From positions 37,317,949-37,381,948 of the forward strand of contig OX387182.1 in the NCBI GenBank assembly GCA_947561395.2: a stretch of DNA of 64,000 bases, given 5' to 3'. Of the stretch, positions 9,118-19,997 are shown piece after piece; position 1 is the first letter of the stretch; each line of letters starts with the position of its first letter. A program made the translations under genes and the position numbers. The notes under the pieces were generated by a model. It did no database searches. It saw only the letters and a program-made list of their open reading frames with translations, and was not told the DNA's origin. The DNA is from Buxus sempervirens. Its lineage: Eukaryota > Streptophyta > Magnoliopsida > Buxales > Buxaceae.

Positions 9118-11510
9118 CTAAGCCCGGCGTACCTCTACCTCCCTTTCATCTCTCATGTGCTCCTCCAAACGATGATGGCTCGATTCGATCATCATCAACT
9201 GAGTCTTGATAGATTCTTTAAGACTTTGTTCCTCAGATTGAAGCCGAGATAATTCGGCCAGAGCAGCCTCCGATGGACTACCAGCAATAGAGGCCTGGTT
9301 GAGAGAATTGTTACGTAGAGTCCGCCTCAAAGATTCCAGCTGACAATTATGACCGAATACATCACGAACTTCTCGACGAAAATCAGAGCATCTCACATTG
9401 ACAGAACGAAGAAAGTCCATGGCTTCCCTTAGCTGCTGCACGGCACTGTAAAATCCGAGCATAGACATCAGCCGACCTTCGGCCGTAGGATCCCCGTGAG
9501 AATTCGTCACCACGGCTCGACATATTAGCAATCGGATTTCGGATAGTTCATCATCAGAAAGTTCTTCAGGCCGACGAAGAACAAAAGAGCGGAGTTTGTC
9601 CCTACTGTCAAAACCTGAAAGAAATGATGGACGAAGATCATGGAATTCTGGAGATGCAAGACAACGGTCTACCTCCATGAAACAGAATCTGACGAATCCA
9701 AAGCAAGTGCCAGGAAGAGGCCTAATGTTTTCTTCATGGGCCATAGGGATTTTTGGCTCAGAAGGTAATTCGCTAGAAGAGGAACCCGATGAAGCAGCAC
9801 CAGGGAAAGTGGACGGACCGGCTTCATCAAGGCCGGGACAAGGAAATAAAGGAATATGCCTAGACGCACTAGGCGATGGATCGGCCAGAGAGGTGACAAA
9901 GTGCGTTGAGGGACGTGATGGGGGACTAACATAATGAAATTCACGGGGAGGGGTCGGCATGGGAGATGATCGACCATTACTTCCAGAACCAACGGGAGGC
10001 CCATGCTGAGGGCGAGATAAATCAATATCCTCTTCATCGCCCGAAGGATCATCAGCCACGATGATATGTTCATCTGGATGCTGAACCCGAAGTCGCAAGC
10101 TAGAGCGAGTGACATAAGCACGGCTACTCGATATTTCTCCAATCTTCCGCCTTTTCAACGGCGATTTCTTGGAAGAAGGGTTACTCTGGCTGGCAGTAGT
10201 CTTCGAAGGTCGCCTCTAACAGAGTGTGATCATCGGCGTCATCTCGGCTTTCTTTGTCTTGCCTTTTCCATTAGATGACCGGCGATCATCTAATGGATGA
10301 TAAAAAGGTCAGATTCAAATGAATATGTAAAAGTCAATTCGCAAAAGGGTAAAAGAGAATTACCTGGGTAGCGAGCCTTATAATACCCACGGAGTTTTCC
10401 TATACTCACAACATCGGCCGCAGTCGGTCGAAAAAGCGCAGTATACGACTCCGCATTGAGAAAAGTAGCCATAGCACGTTGACGAGCCTCAGGAGAAGAA
10501 TTGATGGCAGAATAGAGAGGGGACCCATGGAATTGCTCTAAGGAGAAGCAATGAAATAAGGGTAGATGTGCTTCCTGTATACCCACAAGAAAGAAATCAA
10601 GAATAGCTCTAAAAGACAATTGCCTGGGCGTCGCGGTAAGCCAACGACGACCGGCATAGTAATAATCTGGAAAAGGATTGTCTACAGCTTCACAGAAGAA
10701 GCCGGGAAAGTATTCATAGAACCAAAATTGTAAAAACCAGAGAGGGCCACTAGCGACCCCTAATCGGCCGGAAGATAGACTGTGTAGACCACGATAGACC
10801 TGGCTGAGAAAGAAGGGAGCTAAAGCCAGACGGCGACCCTGAGCGAGGGCCACCGCAATACCGGCGAACTCCTTTACCATCTGAGCAGATGGACCACAAC
10901 AGAAAAATTGGCGAAGGAGGAACAGAAAAAAAGAACAATGCTCCTAAAAGGAAGGAGGAGTATCATCATCTGAAACATACTCGGCATGAACAAAGGTGCC
11001 AAAAGCAGAAGAAGCATGAACGGTGCTAAAAACAGAAGATGAGAAAAGGGATAGACTGGAATCTATTTCCTCTCCAAGAACCGAAAGGCCAGTAATACAA
11101 CACACGTCCAGAAGTGTGGGAGTCATAGGACCATGATGGAAAGAGAAGGTATTGGAGCCCCGACACCAGAAAAAAGAGGCTACCTCAAGCAAGAAGGGAT
11201 TGAAGGGAATGTAGAAAGTGGAGTAAAAGATTATCTCCGCCAACCCAAGCCTAACCCAGGCTTCCATATGATAAGGCCGTAGCCTATCAACCCATTTGTT
11301 CCACTCAGGAGAACACTTAGGCCAAGAACGAGGAAGCAGAATCAGAGAACCCCACCTCACGTTGTCATGAGCATCGATTAAATGATAAGAAGAATGCATG
11401 ATAGTGGGGGCCTCTGCCGTCTCTTCATCAGTGCATGGACCGAGAACAGGTCCATCTTCACCGTCGCCAAACAGATTCAAGTCGTTAGGGTTATCGTCCG
11501 CCATGATCAA
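9118..11510 (-). CDS. Antisense PMD gene B of element 1 (three exon blocks)
   Basis: Three blocks of one minus-strand gene. The first (11510-10944) starts MADDNPNDLN and holds the plant-mobile-domain core: WNKWVDRL, FFWCRGSNTFSFHHGPMTP and the ITGL block. The second (10880-10290) continues the domain with PLWFLQFWFYEYFP. The third (10158-9118) opens with a basic, serine-rich segment and ends in a probable coiled coil (EAALAELSRLQSEEQSLK). The gaps between blocks are short and look like introns. PMD proteins such as MAIN and MAIL1 are nuclear plant proteins linked to silencing of repeats. Related antisense genes are known from Tat elements. It resembles gene A next door, so a tandem duplication is likely. 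Function here is unknown. Confidence 0.7.
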
Positions 11511-11847
11511 TATCAGGAACTAGACAGAGGAAGCTCGCAGAGAGAAGGAAGACGAAGCGCAGCAGGAAAACGTCTGCCGGTAGAGAAAATTGGTAATGAT
11601 TCAAACTATCGGGAAGGGCATTGATAAGACCGTTGTCTTCCCGAAAAAAGTGTTGATGGTACGATCGCCTTCCCGAAGAGATCGAAACGACGGTTGAATA
11701 TCTTCTCGAATAAAGCGTTTTTAAAAGTAAAGATCATACGGACGAATCAAATTGAAAAGATAAGCTTTGTCGAAAAAGGGGCCGATTCTGACGGCTTTGA
11801 CAGTTGGCACATGGATTTCAAAAAAGGATTTGAATTCATTAAACACT
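11511..11847 (-). promoter_or_regulatory. Upstream region of antisense gene B
   Basis: A noncoding spacer between the two antisense genes. It contains two CTTCCCGA/TCGGGAAG words in inverted order (near 11608 and 11669) and ACGATCGCC at 11661-11669, a word also found near the other promoters of element 1. I see no clear TATA box. Confidence 0.35.
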
Positions 11848-14800
11848 TTACAAAGATGTGTTCAAAATGTCAGAACATATATGGTCAAAAGACTCTTGGG
11901 CAGATTGTTTTTCTTCTTCCAGAATGGGCCGAAGCAGAAAAGAACCTCGAGCCAATTCTATTTCCATTTCCAGCTCACGGGCAATTTCGTTGCACTGATG
12001 GGTCTTTTCCCTCATGGCATCATCAGCAACTTCATTAGTACGGAGGAGTTCCTCCCGTTGATTTACGAGTTCAAACCTCTTGGACTGCAACTCTGCAATA
12101 TGACGGTCAAGATCCGCAATATTACCATTTATGGTGTTCACACGGTGGACCGTTTCCATGTACTGATGATGACAAGCCTCACGTGCATCCTTCAGTTGTT
12201 GCAAAAGTTGATATCGGCCATTAACAGAATCGGCTGCATTGGTAATTTCATGGATCTTAGCCAAATGATGGTCAAAAACAACTTTATGAGAATAAAGAAG
12301 AGAAAGTCAGGAGAACACCGATTTTACGTCAGAAGACACCGAAGGAATGTCATTAAGCTTTGTTGCCAATGCCACCAAACGAGTAAGAGTTTCCTCTGAA
12401 ATACCGACTATGCCTGAAGCAAGAAGGCAGATAATCTCTGATCGAATGCGTCTGGAAGATAAAGAGGAAGGATCAAGAGAACTGCCCGACAGAAAATTGG
12501 ACCGAATGTCATTTAACATCACACCAAATCGCCCTCGCCCATCATCAGAAGGAAGCCCCACGTCAGGAACAGATGCGAGAGCAAGAGATGAACTGGTACT
12601 CCGTAATTCAATGAGTGCTTGCTTCGGCCGGTCAAAATCATCTCCCACCCTTATGACACAAGAACCTGGGGGGATGTCGGTCACAGCAGAAGGACCTGGG
12701 GGAATGTAAGTCCCAATAGAGGCAGTAAACGTAGTGGTTTCAGCTATCGGAGGGGCAGCCTCTTGTTCATACCCTGGAGGCAGTTCCGAAGAAGAACCCC
12801 TCTCTGAAGAGTCTTGTGGAGAAGAAAAATGCTCCTGACCTTCAGGAAGTGCCAAAGGAACTTCACCAATGGCACTACCAAGAGAACCCATTGGTTAGAT
12901 AGGATCGACGAACTTGGCCGGGTCCAAAACAAACATAGGATCAACAACCGGATCCAAAGAAGATTCCATAACATTGGAAGAAAGAGTGACTGGACCCGAG
13001 GAACTTGAAGCCTAGAGAAATAGCGTGTCAAAAGGAAAGACAAAAAGAGATGAATGAACAATGAGAAATCTATAAGATTCAACACCTTCCTAGAACGCCG
13101 TCGTAATCGGACGTCATCGGGATCTTCATCTGGAACAATCGGCGAAACAGGGCATTCTGGCGACAAAACATCATCCTTGGCCAATTCCCTTGGAGGGGAA
13201 GTATAAGCCTCCAAAGCTAGAGACGGTACTTCACCTGGTGACCGAATAACTGAATTAGTATCACATAAATCAGGAACAAGGAAGAGGAGAATATACCTTA
13301 TTGGATCGGTGCAGGCAAAGACTCAAGCAGACCATCCTCCAAAGCTAGAGGCGGTATTTCACCTGGTGATAACTGAATTAGTATCACGTAAATCAGAAAC
13401 AAGGAAGATAAGAATATACCTTCTTGGCTTGGTGCAGGCAAAGACTCAAGCAGACCCAATCTTTCGAGATAATAATCGGCCGGATGGCAACAGATTTTAT
13501 TCCATAAAGAACTCCACCAAACATGGAAATTAGAGCGGCAATTTTGATGACGAGGAAGAAAGGGAAGACGAAAATCAATAGCAATTGCCCTATAACTATC
13601 TTCCATTTGGGCAGCGTCAGCCGCAGTGACAGACGGCCGATCAATAGAACTGGTATCAATTGTAAACAGACCATCCTCATCGAGTAAGGGGATCCTCTGG
13701 TCACATTGAAATTGCCGGCTTACACAATTCGGCAAGTAGACTTCAAACCCCGGTTTCTTGTTGATTGAATTCACAGCATAATTCAAATTTCGAGTCATCA
13801 GAAAACTGGCCCAGATAAGATGTTGCTCATCAGTTATGTCATCAACCATAGAAAGGAAACCGGGAGCATTTGCGGAAACTCCAAAAGGAGGAGTGGGGAA
13901 ATGACGAAGACCAAAAAAGAAACGGAAACATTCAGGAAAAGAAAGAACAGCAGGAGTAGCAGCCAAACAGGCATAGCCACCAAACTCAGGAGGCACATTG
14001 GGAGGATTCGGCACCCGAGCATAAAACTGGGATGGAAAGTAGTGATAAGCCCAAAATTGAAGAAACCACAATGGCCGCGCCCCCCCCCCCCCCCCCCCCC
14101 CCCCCGGCGGGATTTTGAAGGGTGCCATGGACAAACTCATGAAGTGAACGGTACAAGACCGACAAAAAATAAGGAGCAAGGGCAACTTCATACTCACCTA
14201 GAATAAGCTTAACCAGTGAATAGTATTCTCTGGTAACCGCTTGAGCTTTGGAGCAGAATACGAAGTTACAGAAGAAGTAAAGGAGGAAGTAGAAGTTTTC
14301 CACATTATCTTCGTAAGATGGAGGTTGGAACTTGGCACAGTCCTTGATGTAGGACCGATAAGAGGTACGGATCGAATCAATCGGCGGAGGTTTGCTCTCT
14401 GACAGAACAATCCCTTTCTGCCGCAAAGATCCTGCCTTCTTAGAAGGTTTTTTCTCCTTCATGGGGGGTTGTTTCCTTTTCTTTACCACCTCTTTTCCCT
14501 TATCACCTACTTCCACCGGAGGCAAATGCTGGTAATTCTCAAGATCTGCCATGCTGACCCGGATCTCATGACCAGTCGCGAGGAAGCCGGTAATAAAGCA
14601 AACATCCATGACAGTGGGGGTCATCGGCCCGCAAGGGAAATTGAAGGTATTAGTCTGAGCATTCCAGAATAGACTCATGGCGCAGAGAAGTTCATGATTC
14701 AAGGGAATAGAATGACAAGAAAAATTAAACATGTCATAAATACCAGTTCTACGCCAAATAACTGCAAAAGGCTCTTTCATCCTGTTAACCCAAGCTACCC

Positions 14801-15008
14801 ATTTAGGATAGACGGTCGGCCAACTTAAAAAATGAGAAGGTAGATTGAGACTGCGGTCGTCAGTGAAAAGTAAGGGACCCCTCACTTTCTCAGTTGGGGC
14901 CTCCAAAGGAGTATTGCTAGCACAAAGGAAGGGACCTACAGATATCGAGTCGTCGAAAACTTCGATCGTAGAAGTATAGCGTATGAGATTGCCCGCCATT
15001 GAAGACAA
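11848..15008 (-). CDS. Antisense PMD gene A of element 1 (multi-exon)
   Basis: A minus-strand gene with several exon blocks. The first starts MAGNLIRYTS at about 14999 and contains WVAWVNRM, LFWNAQTNTFNFPCGPMTP and the FITGF block, the same PMD signature as gene B. A lysine-rich linker follows (KKRKQPPMKEKKPSKKAG). The next blocks continue with PLWFLQFWAYHYFP (near 14060) and acidic, serine-rich sequence (13214-12307). The end is a probable coiled coil (12264-11848). The gene is longer than gene B but has the same order of parts. A TATA box lies about 70 bp upstream. Exon edges are approximate and the gene looks partly decayed. Confidence 0.65.
14080..14105 (+). repeat. C26 homopolymer
   Basis: A run of 26 C on the plus strand (G on the coding strand of antisense gene A), placed just before the conserved PLWFLQFW block. 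At the same place gene B has a normal short glycine-containing stretch. With the G19 run at 8061 this gives two long G tracts in one element, both with G on the coding strand. Confidence 0.95.
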
Positions 15009-15066
15009 AGAAGAAGAAAAGACAATAGCCGAAAGAGAAAAGTAAAGTAAAATCTCGGCTGCAGTA

Positions 15067-15120
15067 TTTTATAAGCGAGATGGGAGATGAAGTCCGAAAA
15101 GTCTCATCATTGCGATCGTG
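15067..15120 (-). promoter_or_regulatory. Promoter of antisense gene A
   Basis: The minus strand reads CTTATAAAATAC (15067-15076), a good TATA box about 70 bp upstream of the first methionine. GCGATCGT lies about 40 bp further upstream (15112-15119). It is only about 110 bp from the 3' LTR, so the antisense promoter and the LTR U3 lie nearly back to back. Confidence 0.5.
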
Positions 15121-15215
15121 GGAAAGTGATGCAATCTTTTCACATCAAGCAACGGACATTTTTTGAAAAAACCAAAATACTTACTCATCACACTGGCCGA
15201 TGACGGTGTAACAAG

Positions 15216-15230
15216 TAAGTAGGGGGGAAA
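15216..15230 (+). other. Polypurine tract of element 1
   Basis: TAAGTAGGGGGGAAA lies directly before the LTR start TGTTTACACC. This is the place and composition expected for the plus-strand primer of reverse transcription. Confidence 0.8.
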
Positions 15231-16340
15231 TGTTTACACCCTATATGACCAACGAATAAGAAAAGGGCACGTGGTGCCTATGTGGCTTATTTAGGCCATG
15301 GCATCAAAGCACGTAGGCCTTGCGCAGTGGGGTAGGCCACGTCAGCATGCACACAGAACCAAGAATACAGTTCGAGCCACACAAGCCAAAGCGACAAAAC
15401 CACATTTATAACTGTTAGAAGATCGTGCCATCGGTCGTTCAAGAGTAACCTATTTTAAGATTGTGGCAGAGCAGTAATCTTCCTGGAACAGAAGACTGAA
15501 GACGGCCAACCGCCATGAAGATCGTGCAAGAGTAGGACGTTGAGCAACCGTCAAGGATCGGCTATAAAAGGCACAACTTCGAAGAACTCGTGGACACAAT
15601 CCATCTAACCGCAACCAGTTATTATATTATTTTGATCATCCGTGATCTTTTATCCCCTCTAATACAGAAGGATAAACTAGGACCTCTCTCACTGCTTCCA
15701 GTCGTAGTGACATCTTCGACCCCTCTTTACTCCGATTAACACCAGAACCCTGCCACTGGAGAGTAAGTTGAGGCCGCCCCTGACTCGCAGTTCTGTGTTT
15801 ACAGAATCCCGAGCAGCCGGTCCCGAGACTCGCTCTGATCACGCCAGGTGACTTGTGTATTTTAGGGTAAGCAGCAATCCAAGGTGAACCCCCTGAATTG
15901 ACTTTGTTAGCAGCCGCCCCTTTCCTCCTGCGCTTATACCCGATTACGGCTATAAGACCAGGACAGGCCGGTCCTGCAAGCCCTGTCAGTTTTCTTTTTA
16001 CTTTTTGTTTCCCTTTTGAGGAATATCTGTTGTCGCTTTCGGCTCGTCGGCCGATTTTATAATAAAGGATTTGTGTGCCATTAGTTGCTTTCACTTTCAA
16101 ACACTTACAAGAACCCAAACGAAGACCGAACCCCTAGTCTTCATATCATCGCCTGACCGATTTTCTTACAGGTGACTTGCAGTACAACTGAACCGATCCC
16201 GGTTCAGATTCGGAACAGGTGCCCGGGGTCAGGAATCGACCCGAAATCATTGTATCAAACAATATTGGCACGCCTGCGTAGAGACACATCATCAACACCG
16301 ACACGTGTCCACACCGGCCCAATTTCGGAGCAACAAAACA
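15231..16340 (+). mobile_element. 3' LTR of element 1
   Basis: About 1.11 kb, from TGTTTACACC to ...CAACAAAACA. The ends form the short inverted repeat TGTTT/AAACA. A TATA box (CTATAAAAGG) lies at 15562-15571, preceded by a repeated AAGATCGTGC...AAGAGTA word (near 15420 and 15518). The flank on the right is ACTAC (16341-16345), the expected target-duplication copy. Its partner at the 5' end is not in the window. Confidence 0.75.
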
Positions 16341-17421
16341 ACTACATTAAAATGAAGGTTTTTTTTTCCTCTTCTTTTCTTCGTTTTATTTGATTTTATT
16401 TTAAATGATGATTTGATTTCTGATGAGCTCCTTAAGCCTAGTATCCTATATCTGGGATATCATCAGAAATATTTCATCTAGCTTTATGAAAATTATTTTC
16501 GGCTTTAGGAGCCCCATTATTCTTCATTGTTAGATGCCACTATAGGAAACCTTGACTTGTGTGGTTGGATGTTGGGATGCATGCCCTATCTCCCTGCACA
16601 CCTTCATCATGGCTGAAGTACTTTCTAACAATGAAGCTGCTGAGAATAAAGATGTAATCTGAAGGCTCTAACCCAATCTTCATGGGGACGGATGTTACGT
16701 GGTTATTACAATTTTTGTCATTTTGTTTAGAGTGTGAACTTGGTAGTTTTGCCAATTTGAAATAATTCCTCTCAATAAGCTCTGACTTGATTGCCGAAGG
16801 TTTGCACAACATCTTTCATCATCTTGCTAGGAGTGTGATCATGGTACTCATGCCATTTCGAAAGTAGCATCAGCAATCTAAGGGTTAGGACCATGGATAT
16901 TTGAATCCGTGGGTGATGGCGTGATCTCAATGCAACCGTTATCATCGGAAGCGTGTACCTCCAATGATGAAAACCGATTAAAACTAAGTATGATATGTTT
17001 TTGGGATCAAATTTGAGCTCACAATGATGAAAACCGATTAAAACTAAACCAATCTTTTCGGTTCAGTTCGGTTTGGTTTCGATTTTAGGAAAACATAAAT
17101 TAATCAATTTCAGTTTTTAGGTTACTAAACTGTAATGGTTTCGGTTCAATTTCAGTTTTTATTACAAACTTGACGGTTCGGTTTCAGTTTTTCTCAAAAC
17201 CAAACTGTTGCCATCCCTAGTCACACACGACAAGGTTTCCTATGGTGGCATCTAACGATGAAGAAGCTGAAAATAATTTTGGTAAGTCTAGATGAAATAT
17301 TTGTGATGATATCCTAGATTTGGGCTGCTAGGCTCAAGGAGCTCATTAGAAATCAAATCATCATAAGAAAAGAAAGAAGAAAAGAAGAGAAAAGAAAAAA
17401 AAAACTTCATTCTGATGTAGT
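16341..17421. mobile_element. Foldback-type element with inverted arms of about 200 bp
   Basis: The left arm (16341-16564) and right arm (17221-17421) are imperfect reverse complements of each other along their whole length. Both contain, for example, GATGATTTGATTTCT, GGATATCATCA and TAGGAAACCTTG in opposite directions. The 656-bp interior has no coding signal but repeats GATGAAAACCGATTAAAACTA twice (near 16963 and 17024). It ends in a run of AAACCGAAC-like words and GTTGCCATCCCTAG. Long arms and no transposase suggest a non-autonomous Mutator-like or foldback element. The left flank was replaced by element 1, so the target duplication cannot be read. Confidence 0.6.
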
Positions 17422-18232
17422 TATTCCCAAAACGCTCGCTTGCAATCACAAATAAAAAAGAAAGGGAATCTAAATTTCCTAGGGATCCATCATGACTTTA
17501 TATAGACTCCCTTGAATAAAAGTTTGATCAAATTTGAATTTCAATTTCACAAGAGGAAGAGAGAGAGAGGAAAAAAATGAATTAGAAAAAAAAGAATTAG
17601 AAACATTTAATATTAAGGGGGTCATATCAAGAGATGGTCAATTCTATAGTTTCGAGAGCATCGTAGTCGCAAGCGTGTACCTCCAATGCTCAAGGGGGCA
17701 CTGTTGAAACGACTTTATTAAATAATAATAATAATAATTAAAAAAAGAGAGAGCAACATATTAAAAAAATTAAAAAGATAAAAAAAAGAAAAGAAAACGT
17801 AGGGTTAAGTTGGTTGTATCCACCTGATTGCATGAGGTAGTTATGCAACTACCCTACGTCTATATGAAAAGAAACAAAATGAAGGGGAGGGGGACGGAGA
17901 GATAAACACACAGATAGACAGAGAGAAAGAAGAGATAGAGACTGAAGAGACAGAGATAAAAAAGACTTCCTACGTTAAGTTTGTTTTGGGGTGAAATAGC
18001 TTTTGTTTTAGATCGCTCGTCCAATTTTTGGACATAAAAAAAGAAGATAAGAACCTCTTTTCCGAGGTCACATAAAAGGGAGAAGTTCATTCAATTATTT
18101 GAATATCTCGGAGTACCAGATTTGTTATCTACTCAGATGCAACAGACTATAGAGTCCAAGACTCTTTTTCCAATTATTCCAGATATGCTACAAAATCCAG
18201 ACTTCTCATCCAATGATGGAATATAAAGTTAT
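17422..18232. other. Unassigned AT- and purine-rich spacer
   Basis: I see no gene. It contains an AAT microsatellite (near 17717-17740), A-rich and GAGA-rich stretches (17550-17610, 17870-17960), and a second copy of the phrase AAGCGTGTACCTCCAATG (near 17671) that also occurs inside the foldback element (near 16952). Confidence 0.5.
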
Positions 18233-18445
18233 AGGTTGCGTTTGGGATTGTTTATTAAAGTGCTTAAATCCTCTTATAATTTATTAAAGTATTTTTTTAA
18301 GTTAATAAAGTGTTTGGTTATGTAAAATGGGTAAGTGATTACCCATAAGTAATAGAGGAAGGGGACCCGTAAGGAGAAGCTCTTGAGAATAGCTTCTTCT
18401 TCCTCTGTTACGACAAGCTCGTCTCTTTTCGGATCTCGATCGAGC

Positions 18446-18841
18446 TCAACGAGAAAACTTTTCCCCCACCCCTCCACCACCAAGGGTCGACAAAAGAAAA
18501 CCTAGACCACCGAAGAAATCGGTGGTCATAGATAAACTCCTGAAATGATTAGTTCCTGCAAACTTCCCCTTCCTTGTCTCACCATTGGATTCCTCCGACT
18601 TCCTCGAATCGACGGTCATCGGGACATTGTCGTTGCGGCTACAGTCGTTTTCTTCGGACATCGAAGGGATATATAAAGACGTGAGATTGAAATCGGCATC
18701 AGTGTCGAAAAGAAAGTCATCCGAGAACCTGAAGTGTCGGAATGGGCATGCCGGCGGTGAGATCCCCGCTGAGGGGTTTCTGGCATTTGATCGGCCACAA
18801 AAACTGCTCAGAAAAGGATTCCCGGCGAACTGCGGTTCCAT
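18446..18841 (-). pseudogene. Probable captured N-terminal piece of a bZIP gene
   Basis: The minus frame starts MEPQFAGNPF and contains a DDFLFDTDADFNLTS segment, MSEENDCS, a serine-rich SRKSEESNGE stretch and NHFRSLSMTTDFF. A neighbouring minus frame (18798-18616) contains RGSHRRHAHSD. This combination resembles the regulatory N-terminus of group I plant bZIP factors (VIP1/RF2-like), where an HHRRAHS box is followed by acidic FDxD segments and an FRSLS-type phosphosite. No basic region or zipper is present. The conserved parts fall in two frames, so at least one frameshift separates them. The identification is tentative and from memory of the family. Confidence 0.4.
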
Positions 18842-18881
18842 GGTGGAATTCTTTGCCGGTGGTTGGGTGGTTGGGGATTAG

Positions 18882-19700
18882 GTGTCTTGTGGATTATTGA
18901 CGACGGCATTGAATCTTTGTAGGTCGAGAGTTGAAACTTTGAGAGAGATAGAGAGAAGGTTCCGAATAAAAATAAAATACAAGGCTTTGATCACTGATCC
19001 TTGTTTCGTTCGCAATTTCCGACTGAAGTACAAGTCTCTGCGCGCTTTCTACAATTGCAACTATGGCTCTGAATCCATAAGCTACTTCCCGGTTTCTGAG
19101 AATCGAAATGGAACAAATCCTGTTGAGCAGAGTTTGATAAGAAAAATCTTCCCACACAATGGTCATAGCGTTACCCATCTGAGCTCCTGCAATGGCCTTT
19201 TCCTGAGTCACATATACAAAACTTCATCTCCCAATGCGGGAAAAAGGGCTACATTGTGTCCAGCCCTCTTATATAGGAAAACATCCGACTCCCTCCACCG
19301 CCCACTCTAGCCGACGAGCCGCGGTTCTTTCTTGTCCATGGTTTCGCCTTCGACACATCTGGTAGAACTCCATGGTTCAAGGTGATACGAGTGCTGAATT
19401 CGGGAAAAAAGGTTTTGGTAGTTATGACCTTTTCATCTGAGACTGTGAGATGGAAATCAGTGAAGCATGATGGGAGTTTCTTGATCCAGTGGCAGGAAGA
19501 ATCAAGCAGGGTGGGAACCTTGTGCAATGGATCCCTCCATTGGTTGTGTTTACCATTAGGCAATGTAGCCTACAATGTACGCGGAGAGCAATTCTCATTG
19601 ATAAGGATCCCTGAAGAGGAAGGAAGGTTGTTAGGGGAAACAGAAGGGCAGCTTCTCTATTTTGAGATAGAGAGAAGGTTCCGGATTATTGCGTTTGGGA
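18882..19700 (+). pseudogene. Captured F-box gene piece (F-box associated region)
   Basis: On the plus strand, KYKALITDPCFVRNFRLKYK (near 18975-19035) matches the end of an F-box, where kinases and adaptors would bind SKP1 through the preceding helices. VTHLSSCNGLFL (near 19172-19207) matches the start of the F-box-associated domain. In another frame, from 19382, come VLVVMTFSSETVRWK, GTLCNGSLHWLC and EGQLLYFEI, which follow in the right order for At5g03970/At5g49610-type F-box proteins. The two halves are in different frames, separated by stop codons near 19308. The N-terminal half of the F-box is missing. It is a non-functional fragment inside the hAT-like element. Confidence 0.6.
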
Positions 19701-19997
19701 TTATTTTCCTTTTTTTTTTAATTTTTATTTTTTATAAGGATCCAAATAAAATACAAGAATTTAATATGGTTAATTTGTATAAAATAAAAAATCAAGTGCT
19801 TTAATATATATGTTTACCAAACACTTTTTTTTAACTAAGAAGCACTTACTAAATGCTTAATACATGTGGTTACCAAACACCAATTTTTTCAGATGAGCAC
19901 TTTTTTATAGCTACGGATAAACACTTAAATAAGCCAATTTATCTATTAAGTGCTTATCCATAAGCACTAGCAATCCCAAACGCCACCTAATTGTTAT

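Larger units (their letters stand above)
3140..16340 (+). mobile_element. Tat element 1 (Ty3/gypsy) with antisense PMD genes
   Basis: This is a plus-strand Ty3/gypsy element of the Tat clade. The order is degraded gag end, protease, RT, RNase H, second RNase H, integrase, a long 3' region with two antisense PMD genes, a polypurine tract and a 3' LTR. The second RNase H between the first RNase H and integrase is a hallmark of Tat. No 5' LTR matching the 3' LTR is present, so the left end is missing or replaced. The coding part is broken in several places. Because only one LTR is seen, no LTR-pair age can be given. It appears to have inserted into, or exactly beside, the left arm of the foldback element at 16341. 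Confidence 0.85.
18233..19988. mobile_element. hAT-like DNA transposon carrying host gene pieces
   Basis: The ends are inverted copies of AGGT(T/G)GCGTTTGGGATTG, a motif typical of plant hAT-type elements and MITEs. Subterminal AAGTGCTTA and AGTGTTTGGT words occur at both ends in opposite directions. The flanks AAAGTTAT (18225-18232) and ATTGTTAT (about 19990-19997) agree at 6 of 8 positions and fit an aged 8-bp target duplication. No transposase is present. The interior holds pieces of at least one, probably two, host genes on opposite strands, so this is a Pack-type gene-capturing element. At 1.76 kb it is within the usual range for non-autonomous hAT elements. Confidence 0.6.
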
